Shown: piece by piece, positions 39,243 to 63,195 of the stretch
How positions within the stretch are numbered: position 1 is the stretch's first letter
Layout: every line of letters begins with the position of its first letter
Source: Perca fluviatilis
Lineage: Eukaryota > Chordata > Actinopteri > Perciformes > Percidae
Length of the DNA: 64,000 nucleotides
Direction of reading: 5' to 3'
Assembly: GCF_010015445.1 (NCBI RefSeq)
Contig: NC_053120.1
Span: 11,420,097 to 11,484,096 of the forward strand
Notes under the pieces: model-generated
The model's input: the letters and a program-made list of their open reading frames with translations, nothing else
The model's database searches: none
Told to the model about the DNA's origin: nothing
Made by a program: the position numbers and the translations under genes

Positions 39243-41542
39243 ACTGCGCTGTAACGTGAACAGTCTATAGTATCCTAGAACGATAAAATCCGAGCAGCAG
39301 TTGCTGGTTGTATTTAGCTGCTACAGAGCTCCAGAACGCCGGCTACCAGCCAATAGGTGACTGTGAGCCGGCTATAGGCACCGCCAGATGACGGTCCTTT
39401 CAGGGGCCATGGTAGTTGAGTTAAGCCAGAAATAGTGAGCGTCATGCGGCGATGACAGTTAAGTTTAGGAAAAAGATCGTGGTTTGGATTAAAACAATCC
39501 CGAGGAACGAACAAGCATTTCGTGGGTGAAAGGATTTAATTTTCACCGTGAAGTGAACTCTGCTCCCCGGCTTGAAAGCGGTGTGTTTTGTGTTGACACC
39601 ACATTGTGCTATTTCATTCAGAGATTATTATCCATTGAATATTGAAGTTCATTAATCCCCCCCGCTTTCTTCACAAATCACACCCTGGTTACAACAATAA
39701 CAGTTTAGCTCTCGTTAGCTAACAACATGCACCAAAGAATCCTATTAATGACCTGCGAGTTAGACAAACATTTTATCTCCTTCACATAACTCACTGACGT
39801 CTCCAGAGTTGGTTTGAACAATCAAATTTCAATCCGTCTCAAAGGCTTCTTAGACAGATTTACAAGTAGCTTTCTTGAGATTGGATCCGGCCAAGACTAG
39901 TGTAACTGGGGTCATTGTCTATTATAAAAATTAAAGGGACTTATACTTGCAAAACCATGGGCACCCGTAATAGCTCCTCCCACTTCACATCTGTATAGTA
40001 TTGGTTTGGGACACAGGCACTGCACTTGTGGATTTCACCTGAAGGAAAGATCCCCCCCCCGTGAATATCCTTTAAGGTTTCTTTATTTGTATTCCGTGTT
40101 GTTTATTATGACATAATTCTGTTGATGAGTGTTGCATGATGCTTTAGTGTTGTGTGGAAATTCGCTGCTCTGCAAGAAGGTTGGCATATACAGTATATGT
40201 GACCATAGTCTCTCTCCTTTACAAAAACTCAACAATTTGTAGCTGCAATGCATTCTGGTGCTGCTGGGATTACTGTCAATGGGGACGACGATAATGAATT
40301 TCTCATTGTTGAATGGCGGTACAAATGGCAGCTGCTGACAAAAGCCCTCACTCTCTGATTCAGGCTGACACCGAAACCTGACATTTACTGGAGATGTTTT
40401 ATATAGAGAACTGCATTCAGACTCCACTGTAACTGTGCCGGAAAATATAGCAACATGATGTCACATTATGTTTGGCCAATTAGCCACTGAGAGGAGAAAC
40501 CTCTACCAATATACAATGAAATAGGCCCAGAAATGCAAGGTGTGTCACCAGAAGGACCTCCTAAGTGCTTTAGGGTGGATTTATCTTTTAATTGCAGTTA
40601 TTTTTCTGGAGACTGCTGGACCGACTCGGCTGCTTCTCTCCTCTTCTGTAGCACTGGTGTAATAGAAACTGTAGGTGTGGCTGGAGATGAGATGAAAAAA
40701 GTGAAAGGGAATAATAGAAGGGGTAAGAGGAGAAGGGAAGGATAAGAGAGAAAAAAAGGAGTGGTGGAGGCGCAAGAGGCAAAGCTCGACATTCGTGTTT
40801 GAATTAAAATGAGGCTGGCTGTGGAGAGATGACTTTTTTTCTTTTTGTCTCTCTCTCACTCGCTCTCTCTCACTCTCCCTCTCCCTCTGCTCTACCCGGT
40901 TGTCCTCTTTCTTCTCCTAATGCCCACAACCTCTCTGTACAACTCACTCTGCTTCCAGTCTGCATCTCGACTGACAAACGGTTTAAAGGCAAGCGAGTTC
41001 AGCGCTTGGTTTTTTTTTATTGTTTTTTTTTTCTTAGATGCACTATTCGCACAATCATTTTAATTTCAGCAATTATCACTTGTACACATACACAAAACCT
41101 GCAGTGTGGTGTTGTGAGTTATCAGGAGAGCATTTATCCCAAAACTGTGAAATTAAAGGTCTTCTCTACCCAAAAATGAAGGCTTTGTTATCTAATTTTA
41201 AGCTTTGATACATGTGTCTAATCATTCACAGTGTTTAATCAAACTATCCTAAAACTAAAACAGTTCTGGCTGTCAACACTCTCTGGACATGCAGTAAAGT
41301 GTTTCCTTCTTTTTAATTGTTTAATTTAATTTATTTCCTATTGCTTGCCATACTTTTCACTATGTATGTTATGTATATTGGTTTCTCTTGGAAAAAAGAA
41401 AAACAGCTCCATTATCAGCTGTAGTCTGCCTTTCTCTGTTTACCTACGATACTGTTATAGGTGTTACTGCTCATATAGTCAGAGCATCCCACTGTAATGT
41501 ATTATAATGCTGTAATATAATGTGAGTATATGCGCACGCCTG

Positions 41543-41600
41543 TGCGTCTTTGTGTGTGTGTGTGTGTGTGTGTGCGTGCGCGTGTGTGTGTGCACGCTCG
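41543..41600. repeat. (GT)n with GC interruptions
   Basis: GT array followed by GCGTGCGCGTG and CGCTCGCTCGCG, potentially Z-DNA-forming. Confidence 0.9.
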
Positions 41601-43976
41601 CTCGCGTGTCTGTAATATAATGTGTGTGTGCTGTTCAGTGTGCAGTAAAATGTTTGTACATCGTGAGTGTGTGAGTTTGTAGCTGTTAACTTTCTGAGTC
41701 TGACATTTACAATGCACTGTTTCAATAAAGAAGACGAATCAATCAAACTGATCAGCTTTGGTAATCAATTAACAAGCAGTCCAGCTCAAGATGAAGGACA
41801 GAGAAGAGGAAATTGAAGGGTATATCGTCTATATATATTGAGAAGGTAACAACATCTGCCTATTGGTACCTCTAAAGCTCACCAATTAACACGTTATGTC
41901 TTGTTTATTTAATTCATAAAGCAAAGTGTAAAAAAGACCCAAGAAATAGTCTGGCACATAGTACCTCCGGTAAGACACATTACACTTCTTTTTTTTTGGT
42001 ACAGATTACACAAACTAGACACAGTGTGTTAATGAATGAGCTTTAGTGCTGGTATAAGCAATTTTGATACCTTAAGACTAAGCCAGGCTAACCCCAAACT
42101 GAGAAAATATAGCCAATCTTCAGATATAACGGACACATGGATGTTTTCTAGATTAGGTCATTTTTAGTCTACTCAGGACATGGCAGATAACTGGGGAGTT
42201 CATATTGTTAATAATAATAATGGGGCCACTCAATATTCTTTGCTTGATGTTCAATAATGGAGGCAACATTAAGCCCATACCTGACACACTGTAGGATAAA
42301 TTCCTTAGAAGATTATAGAAGACAACACATTCTGAAAAGTAATAAAAAAAGGTAATAAAATTCCATAATGAGTTTCACTTTTATGCCAGAAGACTAAATT
42401 AATCATTCATGGCAGTAAGAGTCAGTTTTTTAAATATGTGAGTGACTCATGTTTTTGACTGCAACTCTTTCTTTGATAAATGGCGAAGTTTACAACCTGG
42501 GAGAATGACTTTGAATGATACAGTATAGTTCTCCTCAGAGCATTCTAGAGGCATTTATGAGCTGAGCCAACAAGAAATTTACAAAAGCTCAAAAACCCAC
42601 GAGGCGGGCTTGATTGAATCACATTTAAAGCTTGATTCACTAATAAAAGAAACCCATTACCTGACAGCCTGTGGAGTCTGCTGCAGTGTATTATTCACAG
42701 CAGTGAGAGCCTCATCAATTCATATGAAACAGATTAACAGCAAAGGAACCATTGCAAATGGCCAATGACTGCCATAAATACACGTTAGGATTGTAATTGA
42801 CATGAAGTCGTTAAGTGACAGATAATGAAATTTGATTACAATAAAGTGTGGCCTGCGAGTGAAAAGTAATACATACATTATCTATTTATTTCACTGAACC
42901 ACTGGATAGAAAATGCAGCTAATCAGCTCCATCACATGAACCGGCCACTAAAAAAAAAGCTTTTACTGATCTTCCACCTCTAGAGTTAAAGGATAAGGAT
43001 ATATTTTTTTGTATTGACAACAAATATCTTTAATTCTACTATCCTCTATCATCTGTGGAGCTAAAGCCTTGTATACATGTAGCCTTTCTGTGCCATGAAG
43101 CTTCATTTTTGTCCAAAAAGTATTAAAAATGCAAGAATGAACCACACCGATGCACTGTTTGAGTAATGTTGGAACAATACAGAACTCAGATGTTTTAGGA
43201 ACATGACCAGCCATTTTACAAAAATTCAAGAATATATCTATGACCTGTTTTTAAAGATTTATAAAGCTTAAAACATCGCAGGGTAGAGTAGATGGAAATA
43301 ATGAGGGTTTTTTTTATGGAATCATTCATGCTAAGAAAAATAATTAACGCCATACTTAATAGCCTTTAAAGTCTGGTTTAGTTTAGGCAGCTGACACTTT
43401 TTTCTAAGTTTAGGGAAACATTGTCATTATGGTTAATGTTAGGGCGGATCACTTTTATGGTTTCAAGAAATAAATGTCCACTGTAGGAGACGGGATACAA
43501 ACAAATGGCAAGCAACGATCTTAAGCTTGCATTGACGTAACAAAACGTCTTTGAGCTACTTCCACATTTGCAACTGACTCATCTGTTACACCAAACATGT
43601 AAGCATGCCTAGTTTGTGCAAGGTGCAGGATGAAGCATATAGAAGCTAACGAGGATGTTACACTGGAATCTAAACAATCACAATTTTTTTTTTTTTATCT
43701 TGTATTCCCACCATCTCTGACATATTCCTCAATGTTTAAGATTGCTGAACACTGTGTACCACTGTGGCTTGCACAGCTGCTCGGAAGAAAATCGACAGAT
43801 TCTTTATTGGAAATAATGGCCTTGCTCTGCACAATATCTTGGATGTTTGACTGTTGCATGAAAGCAATGGGATGCCACTTGCCAGGAATTGCCAGGGTAA
43901 CACTTCCCTTCATTGCTGCCTGCGTCTCAATGCCTTCAGAGTTCAGAGAACCGGGCCAGGTGTCTTATGGATTATA

Positions 43977-43979
<3 letters not shown>

Positions 43980-44034
<55 letters not shown>
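43980..44034. repeat. (GT)n microsatellite
   Basis: About 27 perfect GT units. Confidence 0.97.
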
Positions 44035-44036
<2 letters not shown>

Positions 44037-45967
44037 CGGAACCAACCCTCTGATTCAAGGGTTAATGGCTTTCAGTAGTTACAAACCGAAGCCTGGTCAG
44101 GCGTTTTAGTGGAGTGCACAACACCGGGCGTGGTGGCATTACTTCATCACCGGTGGAAAGAGATGACAGAAGGAGGTGAAGAGAGAGAAGATGGAGGATG
44201 GAGGGGGAAAAAAAGATTCTTTATGAAATGTGTGTGTGTTTGTCACATAAAGTGAGTCATCTTCACACAACCTCACCACACAATTCTGTCTTTCCTCTCC
44301 TCCCCCAACAATCCCCTGGATAAATAATTGACTCTCTCTTTCCCCACACTGGTCGACTGGTGTGAGGCATTTTGCTCTCGGACTTTGTTCCAGGAGATGA
44401 GACGGCATGATTCTTTCTCTTCCTCTCCGGCTCTGTTTCTTTCTCTTTTCATTCTCCTCTATCTTTCCCTCACAGAACTCTCTGCAGGAAAACGATGAAT
44501 AGTGAGCGGGGGTTCGTTTTTTTTTTTTAAGGAATGAATGGTTATCTATTATTGAGCAGCAGTCAGCAGCAGCTATCTATATCTACTAGGCTGCTAAAAT
44601 AAATATGACACAGCACTGGAGAGATTTGCACAGATCTGAACTGAGCCCTCTCGTGCTCTTGAGTTACACAAAACCCGGGAAACACAATCGTTCAAAACAA
44701 CTAGAAAAATGTAATGTTATTTTGTGTGTGTGCAGCAACATACAATAAAGATTTTTTTTCACCTGTCTTGTCTTTGGAACAACTCTCATGCTGAATGACT
44801 GGATGGTAGAGAAAGCGTGTCTGCTAACACCACTGTACAATTGTTTCAGGTGGTTTTGCTTCCCTTTCTTTAGATTTAGATGTTGATACAGTATTTTTCT
44901 TGAACTAAGTGTCATTTTAGACCCTTTTCTCAGCTTGTCCAGCCATTGCCCTCAATGAGTTTCCTGCCTTCACTCACCTGATTGGTCTCCAGCAGGCACG
45001 CCTGCCCCTTATTAGTCAGTTAGGTCTCCCGCAGTACTCTCCAGAGAACACTTCTTGCCTGATTAACTGTGTTGGCTCTTTGTTGTAGCTTTGCAGCCTT
45101 CTTCTCTGCGTTGCCTGCTTTGGTTGTTTTTGCCTTTTCCTTTTATGAATTTGTCTGCCTATTCTGTGAAATGTGTGTGAAAACACACCTCTGACTAGTT
45201 CATGATACAACCTTATACAAGAATAGAAACACAAAGGCCCAAAGAGCCAAGTCCTCGGGGTGCTACTTGCAGGTGAAAAGCCAGGCAGGATCACTACCTT
45301 GTGGAGTTGCCATCTGCGAGATACAGAGATGGGATCAGGAACAGTTTCAGGCATTGTGACTTGGCAGTGGAAAGCCTTGAACGTGAAATGTCACCTCTCT
45401 GTGCATCAGAGGCTGGAGTGGGTGTGTTGAGCTTCAGTAACTACATGGATGTACAGTAGTTAGACAAGATCGATGAAATGTTTGCTCAGTTGCGAATCTC
45501 AGGGGCTAAATCCAAATATACGGTCTTCTCTGCACTTCAGTCATAGACTTACAGTAAACTGTACACATCAAAGTCTTTTTACTAGACTACAGGAGTGTGT
45601 AAAAAACATTGAAAAAAAGTGACATTAAACCTATTGTCGCTCGAGAGGGAGCTGCGTGAAGTCTTATATATTGCCACAAGTGATGTCATTTGAGGCGGCT
45701 TCATTTATCTTTCTAGAGTGACAGGCAGGGCTGTAGTCAAACCCCCCTCAATCATATCCAAGATAGAGCAGAGTTGGACTCATCAAAGTCAGACTGAGTT
45801 TTAAATTCCTGAATGCTGTGCCAAGATGCATCATCCCTGCAAGCTTGGTCAAAGTCAGACCAAGATTTTGACCTTTAATTATTGCATCCCACTGGGCTAA
45901 TTATTTTAATTTGTAATGAATACAGATTGTGTGTCAACTGGACTCACAGTGTTAGAGTGTGTGCCCT

Positions 45968-46530
45968 TTAAAGGTCCAGTGTGTAACATTTTTTAGTTGT
46001 TCATTCTCCAAATCTGTGTTGCCCGTTCACAAACTTGTCCTTTTTCATGAATATTTACCACCACCATCAATTCCAAGTATTCCTTTTGGCTTGAAATTTT
46101 ACATTTGCGTTTGCATGAACTGGGGCAGACGCTCCATATTCATGCGGCATCTTGAAATACGTTAGCCGGTAAGGGACATACAGGACTTAGTGCTCCGCCT
46201 TTTCGCATTTTCACTGTCACATGATAAACTCCCAGGTGCTGCTAATGCTGCTAATGGGTATCGTCGCTTCCCGGCCCCGGCAAGTTTGAAGAAGGAAACA
46301 TGGAGGACCACACGTATTCAAAATCCAAATTTCAAGAACAGGAGTCTTCTTCTTCGCTCAGAAAAAGAAAAAGGATATTGAAAAGAGCAAGAGACCGGCG
46401 TCATCAGAAAAAAACGGTGAAGGCTACCGTAGCTGTAATACGTACTTTGAACTGCGTGGCGCGAGAGAGTTGATTGCGAAAGATGATCTCAACACTAGAT
46501 GGGAGAAATTCCTACACAGTGGACCTTTAA
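45968..46530. mobile_element. TTAA-target MITE, AAAGGTCCAGTGTGTAAC ends
   Basis: Left TTAAAGGTCCAGTGTGTA, right CTACACAGTGGACCTTTAA, with TTAA on both sides, 563 bp. No transposase. Confidence 0.8.
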
Positions 46531-46949
46531 CGTTTTGCTCTTAATAAATAGCTCCCACTCAGAGCATTTTTTAACAATGGAAAAAAATGTAAAGATGAAT
46601 CATCGATCCAGCCTTCATCCAAATCAAACCCAATGACAAACCTTGCATAGCCTAAGATTAAAGCAACCAATTCAAACGTATGTATGCAAGTTGCATTTTT
46701 TAGCTCTGTGGAGAAGGCGAGGCAACAAGAAGTGTTAAGGAAATTCCAGAAACAACATCAACAACAATGCTATAAATTACAGTTCAGAGTGGAACTTGAA
46801 CACAGCAGGGAGCAAAAAAAACCTGAGGTTTATGGCATTCCAGCCTTTTTGAACTGTGACGTAAATCACTTGTGACCTCCTCATATTGCAGCTACACAGT
46901 AAGAGCTTCAGTGCAGTGATGCACAGCAGGGTCAGATGACTTTACTCAG

Positions 46950-46951
<2 letters not shown>

Positions 46952-46981
<30 letters not shown>
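46952..46981. repeat. (TA)n microsatellite
   Basis: About 15 TA units. Confidence 0.95.
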
Positions 46982-46982
<1 letters not shown>

Positions 46983-48771
46983 TAAAAGTAGAGTTTGCGC
47001 TGGTATTGAATGACTTAAAATGTCATCCTTTTCATGCTCGGGTATGCAGTGTTTCTCCAGAGGCACAGTGTAGTCTTGTCAAGCTAAAAAAAAAAGGCTT
47101 ACAAATAACTTTTGGACCATAATGGGACACAACATGTTCCTCTGAAAGCCAGAAAAAGTACCTCATGTTTGGAGGGTTTGCAGGCTACTTTGTGCCAGAG
47201 AATGAAGAATTAACATTCACAACTGAGCAATAAATAATGAGAAATTTGCTTTGCAGTGTACTATTAATTAATTCAGAAAGTATTGTCTTGCATTTTGACT
47301 AGATTCACCGTGTTACCGAATCCAGATGAAATTAATACATTTTTCAGGGACTTGCCCTGAGCACCTTCATTTGAAAAATTTGGGTCAAATGTAACTTTGA
47401 TGCTCAACTCTTTTCAACTTCATCTGAACTCAATATCTTCCCCCGTAAGGGCTCACCGAAGTAGATGCAGAGGTAAGATAAACAACTTTGTCTTCAACTT
47501 GGGACAATGCCGTGCAAATGACCTGCCAGCTTTATTCAAGTTATATCTTTCTTTTTGTTGAGAGATTTCTACTAAATTAAGATTGCATTTAATATTCAAA
47601 CCTTGGATGTATTCATCAGTGATATTAGAACAATGTAAGATACCTTTTCACTTGTTCAAGTAAGACCTGAAGTTTAAATCTGGGTTTCAAAGATTAAAAT
47701 ATCACCTTATCTGTGGTCTGTCTGCATTTTCACACTTTTCCCTTCCTCTTTCCTCTTCAGTCCCCTCTATCTCTTCCTTCCTCCCACCTTATCCCCTTTA
47801 CCTTCCTTTCCCCTCTCTGTTTCCTGCATCCCATTGTTCTTTTCTACCCAGAGGCCTCTGATGTTTAAATTTAGCCAGGGATTCTTCTGGAGGGATCAGT
47901 ACTTGTGTTGCTTTCCTCAGTGTTAGTAGGAAGTAGTTCAGTCTAATCTTGTTTTTCACGGTGGGAGTCTTCTGCTGAGAATATTACGAACACGACGAAA
48001 CCAAACACTGCTTTAAAACCAAAGTACACTGTTACAGACCAAGTACAGGGAACTGTGTGACCCACTGGAGGTTTAAATCTAATCTTATGGAAGACTTTTT
48101 TTTCAAAATTAGTTTCCTCGCTTATTTGTATATTTTAATTTCTCTCTCGATGTCTACAGGGCACTAACAGACTGAAGTCCAACCCTTTAAAGGGTCACTT
48201 CACCAAAAATCCCAAACATTATATTCCACACTTCTATATTGCAGTATCTCGCAAGACACACATTTTCAGTTGTATTTGTTGATGTTTAGAAATGTTCAAT
48301 GCAGAGACTTGTGCGACCACGAAACTGCAATGGCTGTGATGAATGGAATTTGTTTGGGGTGCTGAAAGCACTCAAACAAAAAAGCAAAAAGGCTAAATGT
48401 GTCTAAAGGTTTTCACACCGCGCTGAAAAGTTGGCCAAAAAATAAAGATGCAATAAAAGTGGATGACAACAGATACTTTCGAAAACACCTTAGTGTTGCA
48501 GGACGTGTTTCTGCTTCTTTTACGGTCGACAAAGTATTCCTGTCATTTCAAATAATAATAATATAATTTTTAATAATAATTTTTAATAATAATCTTCATT
48601 TTCAAATGACATATATTTATGTAGTGCTGCCAATTACTGTTGCTTGCTTCCACTCCAAAAAGTCGGGTTGTCAGAAGAAGGCTATTATCGTGTCACCTGC
48701 ATGTGTATCATCATAGCGGCTGATAAAAACACCTCTGGGCACAGGTGCATTATTAGAGGCCAATTCATTAA

Positions 48772-49701
48772 AAGAATTTTTTTTATTTATTTTTTATTTT
48801 GCGAAATACACATATTTGCTTTTGTGCCAAGAGTTAGATGAGAAGATTGAAACCTCTCTCATACCTATATGATAGATATAAAGATAAAGGCAGCAGTCAT
48901 TTAGCTTAACTTGGCATAAAGACTCTAAACTTCACTACTTAACAGATCTTACTTGTTTAATCGGTACACACAGAAAATGCTTTAGAAGTGTTGGTAGGTA
49001 GATTTCATTTTACTAAGCCAGGCAATCTTTTCCTAGCCTCATGAGACCGTCCTGATCTCGCGAGCTCCAGTTTTCTCCTCGCAGATGAGCCTGGCGTCTT
49101 GAGATAGAGAAAATTTGGAGCCGTTCGCCAAACGACCGACCAATCAGTGTTGGTTTTGAGGCGGGTTTAGGTGTGACGCCACGAGAAGCGACTGTTAGTC
49201 TAAACAACATGGCAGCTTCCACGGATGAGATGAGCGTAGCTATCGCGCAAGTTTTATCCAAATTAGAAAGTATTCCTTCATTGAAAGAAGAGCAAAAAAC
49301 GTGTAAAAGATTATTTTGCTCTTCTCCCGACTGGTTTCGCCAAGAGTTTGATCTGATTGGTTGATTTGGCCCGTCTATAACCAACATAGGTGGTGATAGA
49401 CAGATGGTTTATCCAATCAGCTAGCCAGTATTTTTGCCCCTTCCCAAAAGTTCTCCAACAGAAAGTTCCCAGATGGATATGCCGAGCAAATGCGAAGCAA
49501 TCCATCTGGCGGAGTCAGGTTAATCTTTTCCCTCCCACTTCCAGTTTTTATGCTAACCTAAGCTAACCGCTTCCTGGCTCTAAATATATTTCTTTTGTAT
49601 ATTTAACATAGACACAAGAGACATACTGGCCTTCTGATCTAACTCTCGTCAAGAAAGTGAATAGGCTATTTACCCAAAATGTTGAACTATTCCTTTAAAC
49701 A
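48772..49701. mobile_element. Interspersed TIR repeat split by a younger insertion
   Basis: Left part has CCAAGAGTTAGATGAGAAGA; right part has CTAACCTAAGCTAACCGCTT and ends CCCAAAATGTTGAACTATTC CTTTAAA. These are halves of a common fish repeat, separated by the element at 49034-49521. Confidence 0.65.
49034..49521. mobile_element. TAGCCT-ended element with exact 9-bp TSD
   Basis: Starts TAGCCTCATGAGACC and ends GGAGTCAGGTTA. The 9-bp ATCTTTTCC occurs directly on both sides. The internal open frame (49209-49364, MAASTDEMSVAIAQVLSKLE) may be a relic of a captured or transposase exon. Confidence 0.75.
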
Positions 49702-50256
49702 AAAAGAAAAGCCATGTCGGTGAAAAGCAGCTGTAAAATGCTATCATGTTTCGAAGTTAGAGGAGCTTGACACAGTGCGTCATTTTGTCATATCACTTTT
49801 AATATACAGGACTGACATAATAGTAGCTAATGGAAACATGCACTTATGATTTTATTTTGCGGATATTTTCAGAACTTAGCTTAAAATGTGTGCAAATAAA
49901 GTTAATTCTTTGTTAGCATGACAAAGGACCCCACCAGATGGCTACGGAGAGTGTCACCTACAGAAACCTTCTGTTAATATATATATAACACCATAGTCCA
50001 TGTTTCATTTGATGGAGGGATCTCTTTGCTAAATTAATATATATTTGACATGATGATATGATTCATAATTTCATGTTTTCAGGAATTCACTGTCATTGCA
50101 ACTTCAAAAACAGGCATTTTGGATGATCAAGGTTTTCCGACTGCAGCAGTGGTTCGAAGAAGCCCCCTAACATGAGATCACACCGGTCTGATTCATTCAG
50201 GCTCCCTCAACGTCACAGCATAGCAGCAACAACAACAGCAGCAGCAAGGGGAAGGC

Positions 50257-50259
<3 letters not shown>

Positions 50260-50351
<92 letters not shown>
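50260..50351. repeat. (CA)n microsatellite
   Basis: About 46 perfect units. Confidence 0.97.
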
Positions 50352-50353
<2 letters not shown>

Positions 50354-50519
50354 CAGTTAAGGCCTGCACCATGTTGATTTGATGATTTGACCATAAGAAG
50401 GAGAGAGACAGAGAGAGGGACTCAATTTAGTATCGCCATAGCAACAGGGGACTGTAGAGAAATTTGATTCTCCCTTTTAATCTCTTTTTAAATCATCTTT
50501 GAAGAGATGGCTCAGTGAC

Positions 50520-50557
<38 letters not shown>

Positions 50558-50715
50558 ATGTGTCTATGGGGCGTGTATGTAGTAGGTTGTGTGTGTGTTT
50601 GTGTGAGTGAAGAGAGAGAGAGAGACAAGAGAGAAATACTCTGAGTATGAGAATGAACCTCTACAGTAATTGTGGCTTACGTCTTTTTCCACACCTTCTC
50701 CCCCTCACTCTCACA

Positions 50716-50816
<101 letters not shown>

Positions 50817-52539
50817 CCTTCACCTCCTCCTCTTTTGTCAGCGCACAGATTTTCTCTCAGCGATGGCCTTGTCTTCCTCCCTGCACAATGCCACGTTTCA
50901 GAATAGCAATCAGCCTGCCTCATTTGGCCCCTGTCTCCTCATGTACCAGAGGTTACTTCTGATCTCAAGTCAAAGGCTGCTCCCTGTGGAGGTCTGGGCT
51001 TCCCCTCACAAGGGTAAATTAGATATATTAGTGGTTAGATGCTTTGTTGCTACTCAGCTGGTGAAAAGTCAAGATTACAAACAAACAACAAAATCAGCGA
51101 CACACACAACAAAGTTGAACTTGAATAATGGATTGGATTGAAATCCAATTTGCATCCTTTCTTGCGTTTCATATCCTCTTCTCTCCTACTCTCCTATCTT
51201 TTATCTTCTTCGCTGTTTCCCATTCCTCAGTAAACACATGTCAAGTAATCTTGTTGCAGTACAAATTTGAATGTTCTGCTCGCAGCGATTGAAAAAGCAG
51301 ACAGTTTTGCTGATATGAGCATCCTTGTAACTTCTCGAGGGGCAGCCGTTGTGCTAAACCAGGATGATTCCGTGCCTTCCTCTGGTTTACTAACATAAGA
51401 CTAATAAGATCAACATATGATTCAGAAAAATAGTATTAAAAATAGAAGCAATGCATACTTTAGCAGGGTATTCTGCATATGGTTCTCTGTGTGTGTCTCA
51501 GTTGCAGGATCGTTGCATCATTGTAGAGTTAGAGCTGAGCTCAGACTGACTCACACACTGTGGCTCAGAAGGTTACTTTAAATTATAATCTGTTTTAAAT
51601 TACTGATTAATTACCTGCTTAACATTTCAGTCAGAACAGGAATCTAAAGAATGACTCCGGTCAGGCATGAGTCATCAAACGAGTACTCACAGATTCTTCT
51701 TTCTCTGAATTTCTATCAGATTTAGCTTTTTTCAGCCTTTGGAGCTTCAAAAAATGTGGGTTGGTCTGTGGTTCCCTTCTCTTATTTATATCTTCCTATT
51801 TAGAACAAAGTCTCTTTTTATGCCGACTCGACATTATACAGAGGCCAGGGCTGTGCAGCCGCTCTACAGTCCCAGGCCTTGTTAATATTTCACATGGTTA
51901 GAAGCCAGAGCAGACGCCGGGTTTTCTCCCAAAAGGAAAATCTTCTCCTCATTTAACCTCCGGCACCAAATCTCCATACTAACCAGCCCAGCCATGGGCT
52001 TGAGTAGAGACACACTGATTGTTGCAGCTGTGGCTCCCCTGTTGTTTTCTTCAGCACTGTGCTACACTTCATTGCCATGCAACATGACAAACACACAAAA
52101 TGATCTGCCAGAGAAAGAAGAACGATAAAACTAATGTACTTGCAATTACTTCTTGCTGTCCGGAGTTACCTTCAAGGTTGAAAGCATCTAATTGGAAGTC
52201 ACATTGGATAAAAGCGTCAGCTAAATGACATGTAATGTATTGTAATGTAATGTAAAACAAGACTGTGGAGGAAACATGGCTGTCACTGCAAACCAGATAC
52301 TGTGGCCCTGACTAGAGGTCAGCCATGATGACGTTCCAAAAATCTGGTTTAATGAGGAATTCCACCCTGAATCAAGACAGGTGGATCAGTTTTTGATTGT
52401 CTGTTCAACTGGCTGTGATATGAATTTAAATTACATTAGGCTAATGTGGACATTCTATTTTTTACACTCTGTTGTTACATTACACATATAGGCCCGAAAT
52501 ACACACGCATGCACACACCTGACATGACCCATAGACATG

Positions 52540-52625
52540 CAGTGATGGAGAGGTGATAGAGCAAAGGGGCTGCCACATAGTCAGCACTCCAAGTTGTTGG
52601 GGGTTCGGTGCCTTGCTAAGGGCAC
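52540..52625 (-). repeat. SINE fragment
   Basis: Minus strand contains AGCAAGGCACCGAACCCCCA, also found at 57643-57660 on the plus strand. Confidence 0.55.
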
Positions 52626-53220
52626 CTATATACCTTTATGTGAACTATGAAATTATAAAATAACACAGTTATAAAAATTCGCTAAATAAATAGATTACAC
52701 ATATTTCACAAAACACGACAAAACAAGACTGGAATGCACTGGAAGCAAAAAAAAAATACATCAACATCAACAAACAATAGTTTGTAAATGTGTAAGGCCA
52801 TTAAAAAGTTGCCTTCATTCACTTTATTGAAACATTATGCCTCAAATGTTCTGTTACTGTTAATCCATCCCTAGCTAGATTATAACAATGGTTCATGTTA
52901 AAGATGTTTAAATTACAATTTTTTTGCCGCTAATATGTGTCATTAAGCTAATTGATACTTAGAAGCTTGTTAACTATTTTGAACTGTTAACAGCTTGATA
53001 TTGTTTATTGGGGACCCCACAATACGTATTTTTGGTATCATTTAATTAAGCTACAGATCACTTTGCAGTTGCATCCTTATTTCTTTATGCAGGCACTGAT
53101 TATATTCCATACACAATGGTGTAATAGGTTTTATAGGCTGCAGTGTTCATAAAGTAGTACTTCATGCAGTATTGATGCTTGTGAATGTGCTGCACGGCTT
53201 CCGCCGCCAGGTACAGTAAA

Positions 53221-53361
53221 CGGGAAAGGGCGGTGCGCAACGTGGGCGGAGTAAAAAAAGCGCCCCAAATTGCACACTGCAGTGTGAGGGGTACTTGTCT
53301 AAAACCGGACCGTTTTTAGCCAGTTTACCGTGAGTGTTGTGATTAATTTCCCGGCGTCGGG
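53221..53361 (+). promoter_or_regulatory. GC-box-containing promoter/5' UTR of the OTU-Tudor gene
   Basis: Short CpG-richer island in AT-rich DNA, with two GGGCGG boxes (53228 and 53244) and no obvious TATA box. An in-frame TAA at 53344-53346 precedes the ATG at 53362 with no AG between them, so translation is likely to begin at that ATG. A purine at -3 is favourable. Confidence 0.5.

Positions 53362-63195
<9,834 letters not shown>

Noticed and set aside
43630..44109. 159-codon plus-strand frame as a possible intergenic gene
   Set aside because: Half is intergenic AT-rich DNA and the rest a (GT)n array; no domain or splice support.
44941..45360. Possible LTR or retrovirus-like fragment (CTGATTGGTCTCCAGCAGGC region)
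   Set aside because: It resembles sequence around fish retroelements, but I see no paired LTR, primer site or gag/pol frame, so I do not call it.
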